From contig JAJQRA010000001.1 of the NCBI GenBank assembly GCA_046533095.1, positions 1 through 64,000 of the forward strand: a stretch of 64,000 nt of DNA, given 5' to 3'. Of this stretch, positions 43,577 through 52,686 are shown one piece after another (the stretch's first letter is position 1; each line of letters opens with the position of its first letter). The translations under genes were made by a program, and so were the position numbers. Below the pieces are notes generated by a model. That model did no database searches. It worked only from the letters and a program-made list of their open reading frames with translations, and had not been told where the DNA came from. The stretch comes from ZAX-1 sp046533095. Its GTDB lineage: Bacteria > Bacillota > Clostridia > Lachnospirales > Lachnospiraceae.

Positions 43577-44274
43577 TACTGCTCACCGCCTTTTGTAACT
43601 TGAAAGAATAACTCTTCAATCCCTTGATCCTGCACTTGTTCCCTTGTATAGGAACCGATAATTTTTCCTTTTTCCATCACAAACATGATATCCCAAATGT
43701 CTTTTACCATTTCCAGCATATGCGTACTGACGAGCATAGTAACCCCTTGATCCCTTAATTCTAAAATAACCTGCTTTAATTCCTTGATTGCCGCCGGATC
43801 TAGTCCAACCATTGGTTCGTCAAACAAGATAACCTTCGGCTTAATGGCGAGGGCACAGCAGATACTAACCTTTTGCATCATTCCTTTTGACAGTTCATTT
43901 CCAAGTTTCTCCTGTTTATCATCTAGTTCAAACCGCTGTAGCAGCGTGTAGATTTCTTCCTCTGTAATATCAGAATGATAGCCGCGCCTTACATACTCCA
44001 TATGTTCACGTACAGTAAGTGCGTCAAACATGGCCGGCATTTCCGGCACATAGGCAAACACCTTTTTTGCCTCAATGCTTCGCCCCTGTATGTTCATGAT
44101 GCCCACACCCCCAGCATAGCGTAGGAGTCCTGCAATACTTTTAATAATAGTCGATTTTCCCGCTCCATTTGGCCCTAGCAAAATTCCGATCTTCCCCGCA
44201 GGGACAACAAAGCTTACCTGGTCTACCGCTAGGGTTTTTCCATATTTTTTTGTCAAGTTTTGAATTTCTAGCAT
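43576..44274 (-). CDS. ABC transporter ATP-binding protein
   Basis: A 232-residue ATPase with Walker A GPNGAGKSTIIKSIAGLL, Q-loop region AYVPEMPAMF, signature LSKGMMQKVSICCAL, Walker B KVILFDEPMVGLD and H-loop LVSTHML. The LSKGM signature (for LSGGQ) is common in bacitracin/YtrB-type exporters. Drives the permease encoded immediately after it. Confidence 0.95.
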   Translation of the reverse strand: MLEIQNLTKKYGKTLAVDQVSFVVPAGKIGILLGPNGAGKSTIIKSIAGLLRYAGGVGIMNIQGRSIEAKKVFAYVPEMPAMFDALTVREHMEYVRRGYHSDITEEEIYTLLQRFELDDKQEKLGNELSKGMMQKVSICCALAIKPKVILFDEPMVGLDPAAIKELKQVILELRDQGVTMLVSTHMLEMVKDIWDIMFVMEKGKIIGSYTREQVQDQGIEELFFQVTKGGEQ

Positions 44275-44340
44275 ACAATCTTACTCCTTTTTTGCACAAT
44301 CTTTTTACGTATATTAAATGTATGGGAATACATTTTTTGT

Positions 44341-44377
44341 ACAAACGTTGCTTTCACAGCTAGCTGTGAACCGTAAC
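44341..44377. repeat. Palindromic dispersed repeat (copy at 44.3 kb)
   Basis: AACGTTGCTTTCACAGC then GCTGTGAACCGTAAC form a hairpin around TA. The same sequence with a few changes lies at 48932-48963 as the right end of the MITE-like element, and a decayed version at about 53708-53737. It occupies the gap between the beta-helix protein and the ABC ATPase. Confidence 0.7.
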
Positions 44378-44379
44378 AT

Positions 44380-45048
44380 TTATCTATTTTTCTCGCTAAT
44401 TTCACCCTTGCTTTTATAGATAGAATGTGCACAAACAACACCCCGCACCATAGACAATGGGTAGATATTGCTTTGCTTTCCAATTACAGTGCCCGGATTT
44501 AATACACTGTTGCAGCCTACTTCTACTTCATCCCCAAGCATTGCACCAAATTTTTTTAATCCGGTTTCGATAGTTGTATCTTCCCCCTTTACGACAACAA
44601 GGGTTTTATCCGATTTTACATTTGAGGTGATGGAACCTGCACCCATATGTGCTTTATACCCTAAGATGGAATCTCCCACATAGTTATAATGGGGAACCTG
44701 CACGTTGTTAAATAGGATTACATTCTTTAATTCGGTCGAATTTCCTACGACCGCCCTTTTTCCTACAATCGCATTTCCTCTGATAAATGCGCCGTGGCGG
44801 ATTTGTGCCTCCTCGTCAATAATACATGGTCCGGTAATCAATGCCGTAGGTGCAATTTTAGCACTTTTCGCAATCCAGATATCATCACCTCTCTGCTCAT
44901 ATAATTTGGGATCTAATTTTGCGCCAAGATTGAGAATAAAAGAATGGATGGCCACAAGCGCCTCCCATGGATAGGTGATCCCTTTAAAGATGTCTTTTGC
45001 GATTGTTTCCTCTAAAGTATAAAGGTTGCTTATCATGCATTGCTTCAT
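44380..45048 (-). CDS. Left-handed beta-helix (GlmU-like) protein
   Basis: A 222-residue protein. After ~60 residues (MISNLYTLEETIAKDIFKG...PWEALVAIHSFI) it consists of hexapeptide repeats: WIAKSAKIAPTALITGPCII, AQIRHGAFIRGNAIVGKRAVVGN, MGAGSITSNVK, EVGCNSVLNPGTVIGKQ. It is like the acetyltransferase/uridyltransferase beta-helix of GlmU but lacks a nucleotidyltransferase domain. Possibly a sugar-nucleotide acyltransferase or a binding scaffold. It lies next to the ABC exporter, but no shared start signal was found. Confidence 0.8.
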   Translation of the reverse strand: MKQCMISNLYTLEETIAKDIFKGITYPWEALVAIHSFILNLGAKLDPKLYEQRGDDIWIAKSAKIAPTALITGPCIIDEEAQIRHGAFIRGNAIVGKRAVVGNSTELKNVILFNNVQVPHYNYVGDSILGYKAHMGAGSITSNVKSDKTLVVVKGEDTTIETGLKKFGAMLGDEVEVGCNSVLNPGTVIGKQSNIYPLSMVRGVVCAHSIYKSKGEISEKNR

Positions 45049-45099
45049 TTTGTTACCGTTCCTTTCGCTTCGCTTAAGGTACCTTAAGGTACAAATTCC

Positions 45100-47235
45100 T
45101 CATTTTTTCTTATAGTTTATTGCGGCGGCTTTAAAATAATTTTGTAGTACATATTGGTTATTTAGCTTTACTACGCCACTTGTCCTTGATTTTATGAAAT
45201 GTTCCAATTTTACCATATACTCTCTTGTTGATATCGTCCCTTCTGCCACATATGTTAACCCCTTTTCCCAACTTGCTGTTAATTCTGGATTTAACAACGA
45301 CTTAATCGACTCATTTACTACATCATATATTATTTCTCCCAAAAGCGTTGGGATTATCGTCTGCGTTTTTTTGTTTAAGGCAAGGTAATTGTTGTTTACA
45401 AGTTTCTTTAAGATTTCCGCCCTTGTTGCACTTGTCCCGATGCCACTTCCCTTTATTTGTGCCCGCAGTTCCTCGTCTTCGATCAGCTGGCCGGCATTTT
45501 CCATTGCAAGTATGATCGATCCCGAATGATATCGCTTTGGTGGCGAGGTTTCACCTTCTTTTATCGTGAGTGCCTTGATCTGCAGTTCCATCCCTTTTTT
45601 TAGTTTGGACAGTTGCATGGCAAATGCTTGATCATATAGATTCCCTGTATCTTCCGGTTCTTTTTTTATTATCGTAGATTCTGCCGCTTCCGGCTCCTTC
45701 TTCTTTTCCATAGATTTTGTCCCTTCCGGTTCCTTCTTTGTTAAAAAAGAATAGGTTGTAAGTTTTAAATAGCCGGGGGATATGAGTGTTTTAAAACTGG
45801 AAAAGAACATTTCTTCTTGTATTTTGGTTGTAAGTCCAATTTTTTGATAAACTGCCGGAGGATAAAAAATACTTAAGAAACGGCGTACAATTGCTTCATA
45901 TATGTAGCTTGCATGGGATGATAGCCCTTTCCTTGCGCCCATCCCCTGCCCAGTGGGTATGATAGCGTAATGATCCGTTATTTGTTTGTCGTTGACATAA
46001 CGGGTTTTTGCGATGTCCTTATAAGAGCCGGTCGATAATATTTCCTCTGCATAGCTAGAGACCATTGGAATATTTAACAGTCCGCCGATATTTTTTTCGA
46101 TCTCCTTTGCTACGGCAGTTGATAAAACCCTTGCGTCCGTCCTTGGATAGGTGACCAGCTTTTTTTCGTATAGTTCCTGTACGATTCGCAATGTTTCATC
46201 AGGGCTCATTTTAAAAAGTTTCGAACAGTCATTTTGTAGTTCTGCAAGATTGTATAAAAGCGGTGGATTTTTGTTTTCTTTCTTTTTCTCCACTGCCACT
46301 ATGGTCGCCTTGATCGGGGTTGGGTTCGAAAGCAGGTCTACCAGGGCTTTCGCATCTTTTTCTTTTAAAAATCCATTTTCTTTATAAAGCTTCGGGGATT
46401 CAAAATAAGCCGAACCTTTCAGCGCTCGCCATTCTCCCTCTATTTCCTGGCTATTTTCCCTCTTTTGGCTATCCACATTCTTCTGGTTGTCCATGGCGGC
46501 CTGCCCGTCCATATTTTTTTGGCTATCCATGCAGATTGTACTTAGTACCCGGTAAAACGGCGTTTTTACAAATCCCCTGATTTCCCGTTCGCGCCTTACG
46601 ACCATGCCAAGAACACAGGTCATGACACGCCCAACGCTTACGACCGTATATTTTGTTTTCATAAAATTTGATATAGCTTGTCCATATTTTAACGTAAGTA
46701 GGCGAGAAAAATTAATCCCCATTAAATAATCCTCTTTTGCACGTAGATAGGCAGACTCAGACAAGTTGTCATATTCTGATAAATCCTTTGCCTGGGCAAT
46801 TCCCCTAAGGATTTCTTCTTCTGTTTGGGAATCGATCCATACACGCCTGCGCTGTTTTCCTATGACGTTGGCCATTTGTTCTACCAGACGGTAGATGTAC
46901 TCTCCCTCACGCCCAGAGTCTGTACAGACATAGATGGTATCAATATCCGGCCTGTTCAGCAGATTCGAAACTATTTTGTACTGTTTCCCCACACTCGGTA
47001 TAATTTCATACTTGAATTCTTCCGGCAAAAAAGGCAAGGTGGACAGGCTCCATCTTTTATATTTTAAGTCATAGGCCTCTGGATAGCTCATCGTAACCAG
47101 ATGGCCAACACACCATGTTACCACTGCCTCCTTCGATTCTAAATAGCCGTCACAACGTGTCATATTAAATTTTAATGCTTTTGCGAATTCCCGTGCCACA
47201 CTTGGTTTTTCCGCAATATATAAAGCTTTCGCCAT
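45100..47235 (-). CDS. topB: DNA topoisomerase III (type IA)
   Basis: A 711-residue topoisomerase. The Toprim domain (ALYIAEKPSVAREFAKAL, CTDSGREGEYIYRLV) is followed by the topoisomerase core with the active-site tyrosine in KKLVTYPRTDARVLS. It relaxes or decatenates DNA. Two nonconserved insertions rich in repeats are present: residues ~240-265 (DGQAAMDNQKNVDSQKREN) and ~515-550 (EPEGTKSMEKKKEPEAAES). No C-terminal zinc ribbons. The ATPase gene upstream ends ten bases before its start, so the two are co-transcribed. Could belong to a mobile element (ICE-type topB) rather than the housekeeping copy. Confidence 0.93.
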   Translation of the reverse strand: MAKALYIAEKPSVAREFAKALKFNMTRCDGYLESKEAVVTWCVGHLVTMSYPEAYDLKYKRWSLSTLPFLPEEFKYEIIPSVGKQYKIVSNLLNRPDIDTIYVCTDSGREGEYIYRLVEQMANVIGKQRRRVWIDSQTEEEILRGIAQAKDLSEYDNLSESAYLRAKEDYLMGINFSRLLTLKYGQAISNFMKTKYTVVSVGRVMTCVLGMVVRREREIRGFVKTPFYRVLSTICMDSQKNMDGQAAMDNQKNVDSQKRENSQEIEGEWRALKGSAYFESPKLYKENGFLKEKDAKALVDLLSNPTPIKATIVAVEKKKENKNPPLLYNLAELQNDCSKLFKMSPDETLRIVQELYEKKLVTYPRTDARVLSTAVAKEIEKNIGGLLNIPMVSSYAEEILSTGSYKDIAKTRYVNDKQITDHYAIIPTGQGMGARKGLSSHASYIYEAIVRRFLSIFYPPAVYQKIGLTTKIQEEMFFSSFKTLISPGYLKLTTYSFLTKKEPEGTKSMEKKKEPEAAESTIIKKEPEDTGNLYDQAFAMQLSKLKKGMELQIKALTIKEGETSPPKRYHSGSIILAMENAGQLIEDEELRAQIKGSGIGTSATRAEILKKLVNNNYLALNKKTQTIIPTLLGEIIYDVVNESIKSLLNPELTASWEKGLTYVAEGTISTREYMVKLEHFIKSRTSGVVKLNNQYVLQNYFKAAAINYKKK

Positions 47236-47244
47236 GCTTGCCCT

Positions 47245-48606
47245 CTACATTCTATTCATGTCAATTAGTACGATTTTATCATCTGTTTTCGACAATTCGA
47301 TTAGTTTTTCATCAAATGCCTTTGCAGAAAAAAAGTAGTAGTAATTTGCTTTTATTTTTGCTTTTCCCATGCTTTTCAACAGTTTTTCATACATTTCATA
47401 TGCCATCCGATCTTCGGACCAGTTACACAATGCTACGATATTTTCCCGCACGGAGTTTTGGGCAACAATATCAATACTACCCTGTTTTCCTATCCAGGTA
47501 GCTGTCTTGTGTATCTTTATCGGCAAGCGGTTTACCAAGCTCCTTAGCTCTAAGTATTCCACACATACTTGCCTAAAATAGCGGTTTAAATAATCTTCCA
47601 ATTCTTTTTCAATATACCGTGTATAGAATTCCTCTGGCTTTTGCATATGCAAATCAGACAGATGTGGGAAAATAAATTTAAACCAAAAATTAATATACGT
47701 ATTTTTTATCTGATATAAACCTTTCTGCGTATTCTCCCATCCACCTGTTTCCAGTGAATATACTTTTTCAACCACTTCAAATTCCATGAGGTTTTTTAAA
47801 TATACGCTAATTTTCGCCCTTGAATATCCCGTGTATTGGAAGAGATCGTTTAGTTTCCTTTTTCCAGAAGCAATTGCCGTAAGAATGGTATTGTATACGG
47901 TAAGCTCCCTTAGCTCATCTTTTATAAAACGTTGCGCCTCTTCGTATAAAAAACCTTCTTCTGATAAAATGTGCCGGCATATATTAGAACGAACGTCCTT
48001 CATGCTGTCCCAACGCTTCATATAACCTGGAATTCCTCCAATGATGCCATAGGTTCGTACGCATTCGCTGACCGTATATTCTTGAAAGGACTGAACCATA
48101 TCAACGAATTTAAGCTCTTTGACTTTATATACATCATTGAGTTTCTTCGCCGCCGTCCCTAGGGTTTGTACCATATCCTGTTCTACCCATGCAATGGAGG
48201 AACTGCAAAATAGGATGAATACCGGACCCGGATACAATTTACGGCTCTTTAATTTCAAAATAGCTGACATAAAACCGGGGTCGTTCTTTACCATCCTTTG
48301 AAATTCATCAATCACCAATACCAGTTTGCTTGCATTCCCACTACGTATACGGTTAAAAAATGTTTCGTATGTATAATCCAAAATTGATATATTATAGTTT
48401 GCTTCAATTTCCTTCCCAAACATTGTCCTCTGTTCGGTTTCTGAAACCTGCCGTGCATGAAAATAGAAAAATTTCTTATCTTGGCAAAAGGTCTTTACCA
48501 ACTCTTCTATTCCGATATTTTTTCTTCCATATAGCACAAGCAGCTGATTGCCTTCCTGCTTGTAAGCCTGCTCTAAGTAGTTCAATTCATTTTTTCTTGT
48601 CGCCAT
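47245..48606 (-). CDS. Archaeal-type ATPase (DUF234) with degenerate Walker A
   Basis: A 453-residue protein of the archaeal ATPase group. The order is AAA-type core, winged-helix (TILTAIASGKRKLNDLFQYTGYSRAKISVYLKNLMEFEVVEKV) and C-terminal nuclease-like DUF234 (YRQVCVEYLELRSLV...GSIDIVAQN). Walker B LVLVIDEFQ is intact, but the P-loop region reads YGRKNIGIEELV in place of GRRRxGKT, losing the essential Gly-Lys-Thr. ATP binding is therefore doubtful. Members are linked to toxin-like or mobile-element functions, none proven. It ends ten bases before topB. Confidence 0.85.
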   Translation of the reverse strand: MATRKNELNYLEQAYKQEGNQLLVLYGRKNIGIEELVKTFCQDKKFFYFHARQVSETEQRTMFGKEIEANYNISILDYTYETFFNRIRSGNASKLVLVIDEFQRMVKNDPGFMSAILKLKSRKLYPGPVFILFCSSSIAWVEQDMVQTLGTAAKKLNDVYKVKELKFVDMVQSFQEYTVSECVRTYGIIGGIPGYMKRWDSMKDVRSNICRHILSEEGFLYEEAQRFIKDELRELTVYNTILTAIASGKRKLNDLFQYTGYSRAKISVYLKNLMEFEVVEKVYSLETGGWENTQKGLYQIKNTYINFWFKFIFPHLSDLHMQKPEEFYTRYIEKELEDYLNRYFRQVCVEYLELRSLVNRLPIKIHKTATWIGKQGSIDIVAQNSVRENIVALCNWSEDRMAYEMYEKLLKSMGKAKIKANYYYFFSAKAFDEKLIELSKTDDKIVLIDMNRM

Positions 48607-48820
48607 TTGCTCTCCCCATTTCTGTAAACTGATCGCTGTTTTTGTTCCTACGATTGCGATTGCGACTATCTCCTTCGTTCATCTAGCCTATCTCTTTATC
48701 CGAAATCGCCTATCATCTTATCCTACTATTTTAAAATGTGCGGTATTTGAAAATTATATCACATTTTAACTTTTTGGTCTATAAAAAAATGAAAGAAAAT
48801 AGGAATAAAGAATACTGCTT

Positions 48821-48963
48821 GTTATGATTCACAGTTCATTACCACGAAATTGCTTTTGTGCGTCTTTTGCATAAAAGTGCAAGGGTTTGATATGCCAAAT
48901 CGCACGTTCTTTGTATAGTTTGTGTAGATAAACGTTACTTTCACAGATGCTGTGAATCGTAAC
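48821..48963. mobile_element. MITE-like element, 143 bp, with 14-bp terminal inverted repeats
   Basis: GTTATGATTCACAG (48821-48834) and CTGTGAATCGTAAC (48950-48963) are inverted repeats matching at 13 of 14. Its left part recurs at 3941-4006 and its right part at 44341-44377. No ORF inside is credible. A small non-autonomous element or REP-like family is likely. The DNA from 48607 to 48820, between the ATPase gene and this element, shows no feature. Confidence 0.6.
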
Positions 48964-48965
48964 TC

Positions 48966-49062
48966 CTGCTTGCAGGATTCTCCGCCTGCGGCGGTTGCGT
49001 CTACCAAATTGCCAAATATACATTAGTCCTTGCTGGATTCTCCGCCTGCGGCGGTTGCGTCA
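48966..49062. repeat. Direct repeat, ~36 bp, period exactly 60, with GC hairpin
   Basis: CTTGCAGGATTCTCCGCCTG and the same from 49029 with one change share GATTCTCCGCCTGCGGCGGT and TGCGTC. CCGCC-TGC-GGCGG makes a hairpin in each copy. Extends the 48.8-kb element. Confidence 0.9.
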
Positions 49063-49091
49063 GCAACAATTTCCTTATACGTCGCAATGCG

Positions 49092-49142
49092 ATCCTCCCG
49101 AAGGGTTTTTGTATGATAGGAGCACTTTCCTATTCATACAAA
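49092..49142. repeat. Dispersed hairpin repeat (copy 2)
   Basis: CCTCCCGAAGGGTTTTTG and TATGATAGGAGCACTTTCC match 32268-32318. Here the arms TTTGTATGATAGGA and TCCTATTCATACAAA can pair almost fully, giving a strong hairpin. Confidence 0.65.
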
Positions 49143-49172
49143 AAAAGAGCATGCCCTTCCAAGCTCTCGTCT
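49139..49172 (-). terminator. Terminator of the MNT/HEPN pseudogene
   Basis: On the minus strand AGAGC and GCTCT flank a loop and are followed by TTTTTTT, 12 bases past the HEPN stop codon. Confidence 0.6.
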
Positions 49173-49183
49173 TTTGTTTGATG

Positions 49184-49661
49184 TTAAACCTCTTCACTTA
49201 ATGTAACAAAAACCCTCTCGGAATCTGTCGTGGATTCCCCCATACGCTTACGAAACCTATTTACTTCCTCCAATGCATTGTACATAATATTCAAACACTT
49301 TTCACACTGCACAGCAGTTACCACCATAAAATTTTCTCCCGGATATTGTGCTTCAAAATAAAAATCTTTTAAATATCCCAGCTCCAATTCGTCTAGCCTT
49401 AGAAGCTCTTCTGCTCCATTTGCCCGATTGATAGCAGAAAGTATTTTTTAAAATTATGGGTCTTCTTATATTTTTTGCAAACAGATCTTGGCTATTTTCA
49501 AAATATGCAGGCGTGAGAAAAACGATATCCGCACCAAGTTCTTCTGCCCTCATCCTCAAATCGCCTGCCAGTTCACTTGGTGGTTTTTTATCTGCAATAA
49601 TGCAAATATCAATATCGCTGGTCGTTTTATAGTCGCCTCTTGCATAGCTTCCAAAATACAT
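49184..49661 (-). pseudogene. Decayed MNT nucleotidyltransferase / HEPN pair
   Basis: The upstream frame (49353-49661) starts MYFGSYARGDYKTTSDIDICIIADK, the GSYARGD...SDIDI signature of minimal nucleotidyltransferases, and keeps to FENSQDLFAKNIRRPIIL before running into nonhomologous sequence. In the next frame a HEPN-like protein reads AEELLRLDELELGYLKDFYFEAQYPGENFMVVTAVQCEKCLNIM and ends at 49184; a stop at ~49455 cuts its upstream part. MNT-HEPN pairs are type VII toxin-antitoxin systems in which the nucleotidyltransferase AMPylates the HEPN toxin. The pair here looks shortened and frameshifted. The MNT N-terminus before MYFGSY also seems to be missing. HEPN assignment is weaker than MNT. 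Confidence 0.55.
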
Positions 49662-49762
49662 CTATCTCATCAAAAGCAATTCCATAGGAAAAGATAAGGT
49701 GCAATACCTCATCTTCTCTTTTCTTATATGCCTGTGCAACATGTTGTAATACCAAGCAACAA

Positions 49763-49911
49763 CCCTCCTCGCATGGAACGTCCAGCCTATAGCCACCAGA
49801 TTATTATACGATGTTTATAACAGTCCTCCTCGCATGAACCCGTCCAGCCTATAGTCACCAGATTATTATACGATGTTTATAACAGTCCTCCTCGCATGGA
49901 ACAGTCGCATG
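49763..49911. repeat. Tandem duplication, 62-bp unit, two copies plus partial third
   Basis: CCTCCTCGCATGGAACGTCC... at 49764, repeated at 49825 (about 93% identical), and a third start (CCTCCTCGCATGGAACAGTC) at 49887. Occupies the gap between the MNT remnant and asd. Confidence 0.92.
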
Positions 49912-49947
49912 AAACGTGGCTCCCGTGTTTTTCCTTTCGGTTTCGCA

Positions 49948-51030
49948 CTATTTCGGCTGTATATACCCTTGTGCTTTTAATAGTTCCGCACACAGCACTG
50001 CCCCTCCGGCGGCTCCACGTACCGTATTATGTGAAAGCCCTACAAATTTAAAGTCATAAACCGTGTCTTGCCTAAGGCGGCCCACGGTAATGCCCATCCC
50101 ATTTTCAAAATCCACATCCTGTACCACTTGTGGACGGTTATCTTCTGTTACATACTGTATAAACTGTTTCGGGGCACTTGGCAACTTTAATTCTTGTGGT
50201 ACTCCACAAAAAGACTCTAGTTTTTCGATAAGCTGTGCCTTTGTCGGTTTTTTCTTAAATTTCACAAATACAGCCGCTGTATGCCCATTTAAAACAGGGA
50301 CTCTTATGCATTGGCAAGTTATAACCGGCAATTGTGCAGGGGCAATCACGCCATCTTTGATTTCACCCCATAGCTTTAACGGTTCTTGTTCGCTTTTTTC
50401 TTCTTCACCTCCAATATAGGGGATAATGTTCCCTTCCATTTCAGGCCAGTCCGCAAACGTCTTTCCAGCACCGGAAATTGCTTGATAGGTTGTTGCTACA
50501 ACTTCATATGGTTCAAATTCTTTCCATGCCGTTAAAACCGGAGCGTAGCTTTGAATCGAACAGTTTGGTTTTACGGCTACAAATCCACGCGTTGTGCCAA
50601 GTCTTTTTTTCTGAAACTCTATGACTTTCATGTGCTGTGGATTGATTTCGGGCACCACCATTGGAACATCCGGTGTCCACCTGTGGGCACTATTGTTCGA
50701 TACAACCGGTGTTTCCGCTTTTGCGTATGCGGTTTCGATCGCTTTAATTTCATCTTTCGTCATATCAACCGCACTAAATACGAAGTCTACATTGGCGACA
50801 ACTTTTTCAACTTCATTCACATTCATAACTTGTATGTCTTTTACTGCCTGTGGCATAGGTGTTTGCATTTTCCACCGGTCTCCCACTGCCTGTTCATATG
50901 TTTTCCCCGCCGAGCGGGGGCTTGCTGCAATTGCTGTTACTTCAAACCAAGGATGATCCTCTAAAAGGGAAATAAACCGTTGCCCCACCATACCAGTTCC
51001 ACCTAAGATTCCTACTTTTAATTTATTCAT
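49948..51030 (-). CDS. asd: Aspartate-semialdehyde dehydrogenase
   Basis: A 360-residue enzyme of the fungal/archaeal-like ASADH branch, making L-aspartate semialdehyde for lysine, threonine and methionine. It has the NADP loop GILGGTGMVGQRFISLL, the catalytic cysteine VKPNCSIQSYAP, AISGAGKTFADWPEM and GHTAAVFVKFKKKP, and the late histidine GLSHNTVRGAAGGAV. AGGAGG lies before the ATG. It follows argH by ~200 bp and may share its transcript; the small frame between is not convincing. Confidence 0.95.
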   Translation of the reverse strand: MNKLKVGILGGTGMVGQRFISLLEDHPWFEVTAIAASPRSAGKTYEQAVGDRWKMQTPMPQAVKDIQVMNVNEVEKVVANVDFVFSAVDMTKDEIKAIETAYAKAETPVVSNNSAHRWTPDVPMVVPEINPQHMKVIEFQKKRLGTTRGFVAVKPNCSIQSYAPVLTAWKEFEPYEVVATTYQAISGAGKTFADWPEMEGNIIPYIGGEEEKSEQEPLKLWGEIKDGVIAPAQLPVITCQCIRVPVLNGHTAAVFVKFKKKPTKAQLIEKLESFCGVPQELKLPSAPKQFIQYVTEDNRPQVVQDVDFENGMGITVGRLRQDTVYDFKFVGLSHNTVRGAAGGAVLCAELLKAQGYIQPK

Positions 51031-51230
51031 AATCCTCCTCTTTGCTTGCCTCTCTTAAATTCAACGAAGCACTTTTTCGTTTTTCCTCATATTTTTTCCT
51101 AAGGAACTGTTCCTTAACTACCGTTTTCAACCGTAATCCTATTTGGAAGCTAGTTTCCTTATTGTCCGCTGTAAGCAAACATTTGTCTTTGCAGGGAATA
51201 TAATAATACAATTTTCACAAAAAAGCAAGC

Positions 51231-52631
51231 CTAAATTTCAACAAAACGCCATGGCTCCTCCGTCAAGTATTTTTTATGGGCTTCAATCACCTTTTCCATC
51301 GCCGCTTTCCCCGGTGCTCCAATGGTAAGGCGTTTATTTACACATGTTTCCAGCGAAATTGCTTGGTAGATATCTTCTTCAAAAACAGGGCTGATCGCCT
51401 TTAATTCCTCTATACGCATATCATCGATGGCAATATTTTTTTCAATGCAGTCTAAGACGATACGGCCTACGATCCCATGGGCATCTCGAAAGGGAATACC
51501 GTGGTTTACGAGATAGTCCGCTACATCAGTCGCATTTGTAAATCCATTTTTGGCACTTTTTTCCATGTTAGGCTTATTGAATTTCATGGTGGAAAGCATC
51601 CCTGAAAATAAAGAAAGACAGCCCTTTACCGTATCAATTGCGTCAAACGTTAGTTCTTTGTCCTCTTGCATGTCTTTATTATATGCTAATGGTATCCCTT
51701 TCATCACGGTTAAGATAGAGAAAAGTGCACCATATACGCGCCCGGTTTTTCCTCGTACCAATTCCGCAATGTCCGGATTCTTTTTCTGGGGCATAATGCT
51801 GCTCCCCGTGCTATAGGCATCATCTATTTCAACAAATTGATATTCATTCGAATTCCAAATAATGATTTCCTCGCAAAATCTGCTTAAATGCATCATAATG
51901 GTTGCAAGTGCCGATAAAAGCTCAATAATATAATCACGGTCTGAAACGGCGTCCATGCTGTTTTGGGTAGGTGCGTCAAATCCCAATAGCTGCGCCGTAT
52001 AATCCCGGTCAAGCGGATAGGTCGTTCCCGCTAATGCACCGGCGCCTAATGGGCAAACATTCATTCTCCTGCAAATATCATGCAAACGCGACCTATCTCG
52101 CTTAAACATTTCAAAATAAGCGCCCATGTGGTGGGAAAGGGTAATGGGCTGTGCTTTTTGCAGATGGGTAAATCCGGGCATAAACGTTTCGGTATGCCCT
52201 TCCATTATTTTAAGCAACGATTCCAATAGTTCTTTTACTAAGGCATCGGTATATAGCACTTCCAGTCGTATATATAATTTCATATCTAATGCCACTTGAT
52301 CGTTCCTGCTTCTTCCGGTATGTAGTTTTTTGCCGATATCACCAAGCCGATCGATTAAATTAGCCTCTACAAAGCTGTGGATATCTTCGTATTTATCTGT
52401 AATTTGCAGTTTGCCACTTTCAACATCTTGTCTGATTTCAACTAACGCTTTTACAATCGCCTGTGTTTCCTCTTTTTCTAGTATCCCTTGTTTTTCCAGC
52501 ATAATGACATGAGCAATACTTCCCTCAATATCCTGCTTATAAAATTTCTTGTCAAATGATATGGACGCATTAAAATTATAAACTAGCTTATCAGTATCTT
52601 TCGTAAAGCGTCCGCCCCATAATTGTGCCAT
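51231..52631 (-). CDS. argH: Argininosuccinate lyase
   Basis: A 466-residue fumarase/aspartase-superfamily enzyme splitting argininosuccinate into arginine and fumarate. It has LWGGRFTKDTDKLVYNFNAS at the start, TGRSRNDQVALD, THLQKAQPITLSHH, and the superfamily signature TGSSIMPQKKNPD. Full length. Its leader is a purine-rich repeat tract (52687-52796). No other arginine gene is nearby. Confidence 0.96.
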   Translation of the reverse strand: MAQLWGGRFTKDTDKLVYNFNASISFDKKFYKQDIEGSIAHVIMLEKQGILEKEETQAIVKALVEIRQDVESGKLQITDKYEDIHSFVEANLIDRLGDIGKKLHTGRSRNDQVALDMKLYIRLEVLYTDALVKELLESLLKIMEGHTETFMPGFTHLQKAQPITLSHHMGAYFEMFKRDRSRLHDICRRMNVCPLGAGALAGTTYPLDRDYTAQLLGFDAPTQNSMDAVSDRDYIIELLSALATIMMHLSRFCEEIIIWNSNEYQFVEIDDAYSTGSSIMPQKKNPDIAELVRGKTGRVYGALFSILTVMKGIPLAYNKDMQEDKELTFDAIDTVKGCLSLFSGMLSTMKFNKPNMEKSAKNGFTNATDVADYLVNHGIPFRDAHGIVGRIVLDCIEKNIAIDDMRIEELKAISPVFEEDIYQAISLETCVNKRLTIGAPGKAAMEKVIEAHKKYLTEEPWRFVEI

Positions 52632-52686
52632 TTTTTACCTCTTTCTTTCCTAAATTTGTACCGTTTTTATCTTACTTCTCTTACTT

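Noticed and set aside
51023..51211. Small 62-residue frame between argH and asd
   Set aside because: Starts with TTG, has no ribosome binding site, no recognisable motif and overlaps the asd start; probably chance.
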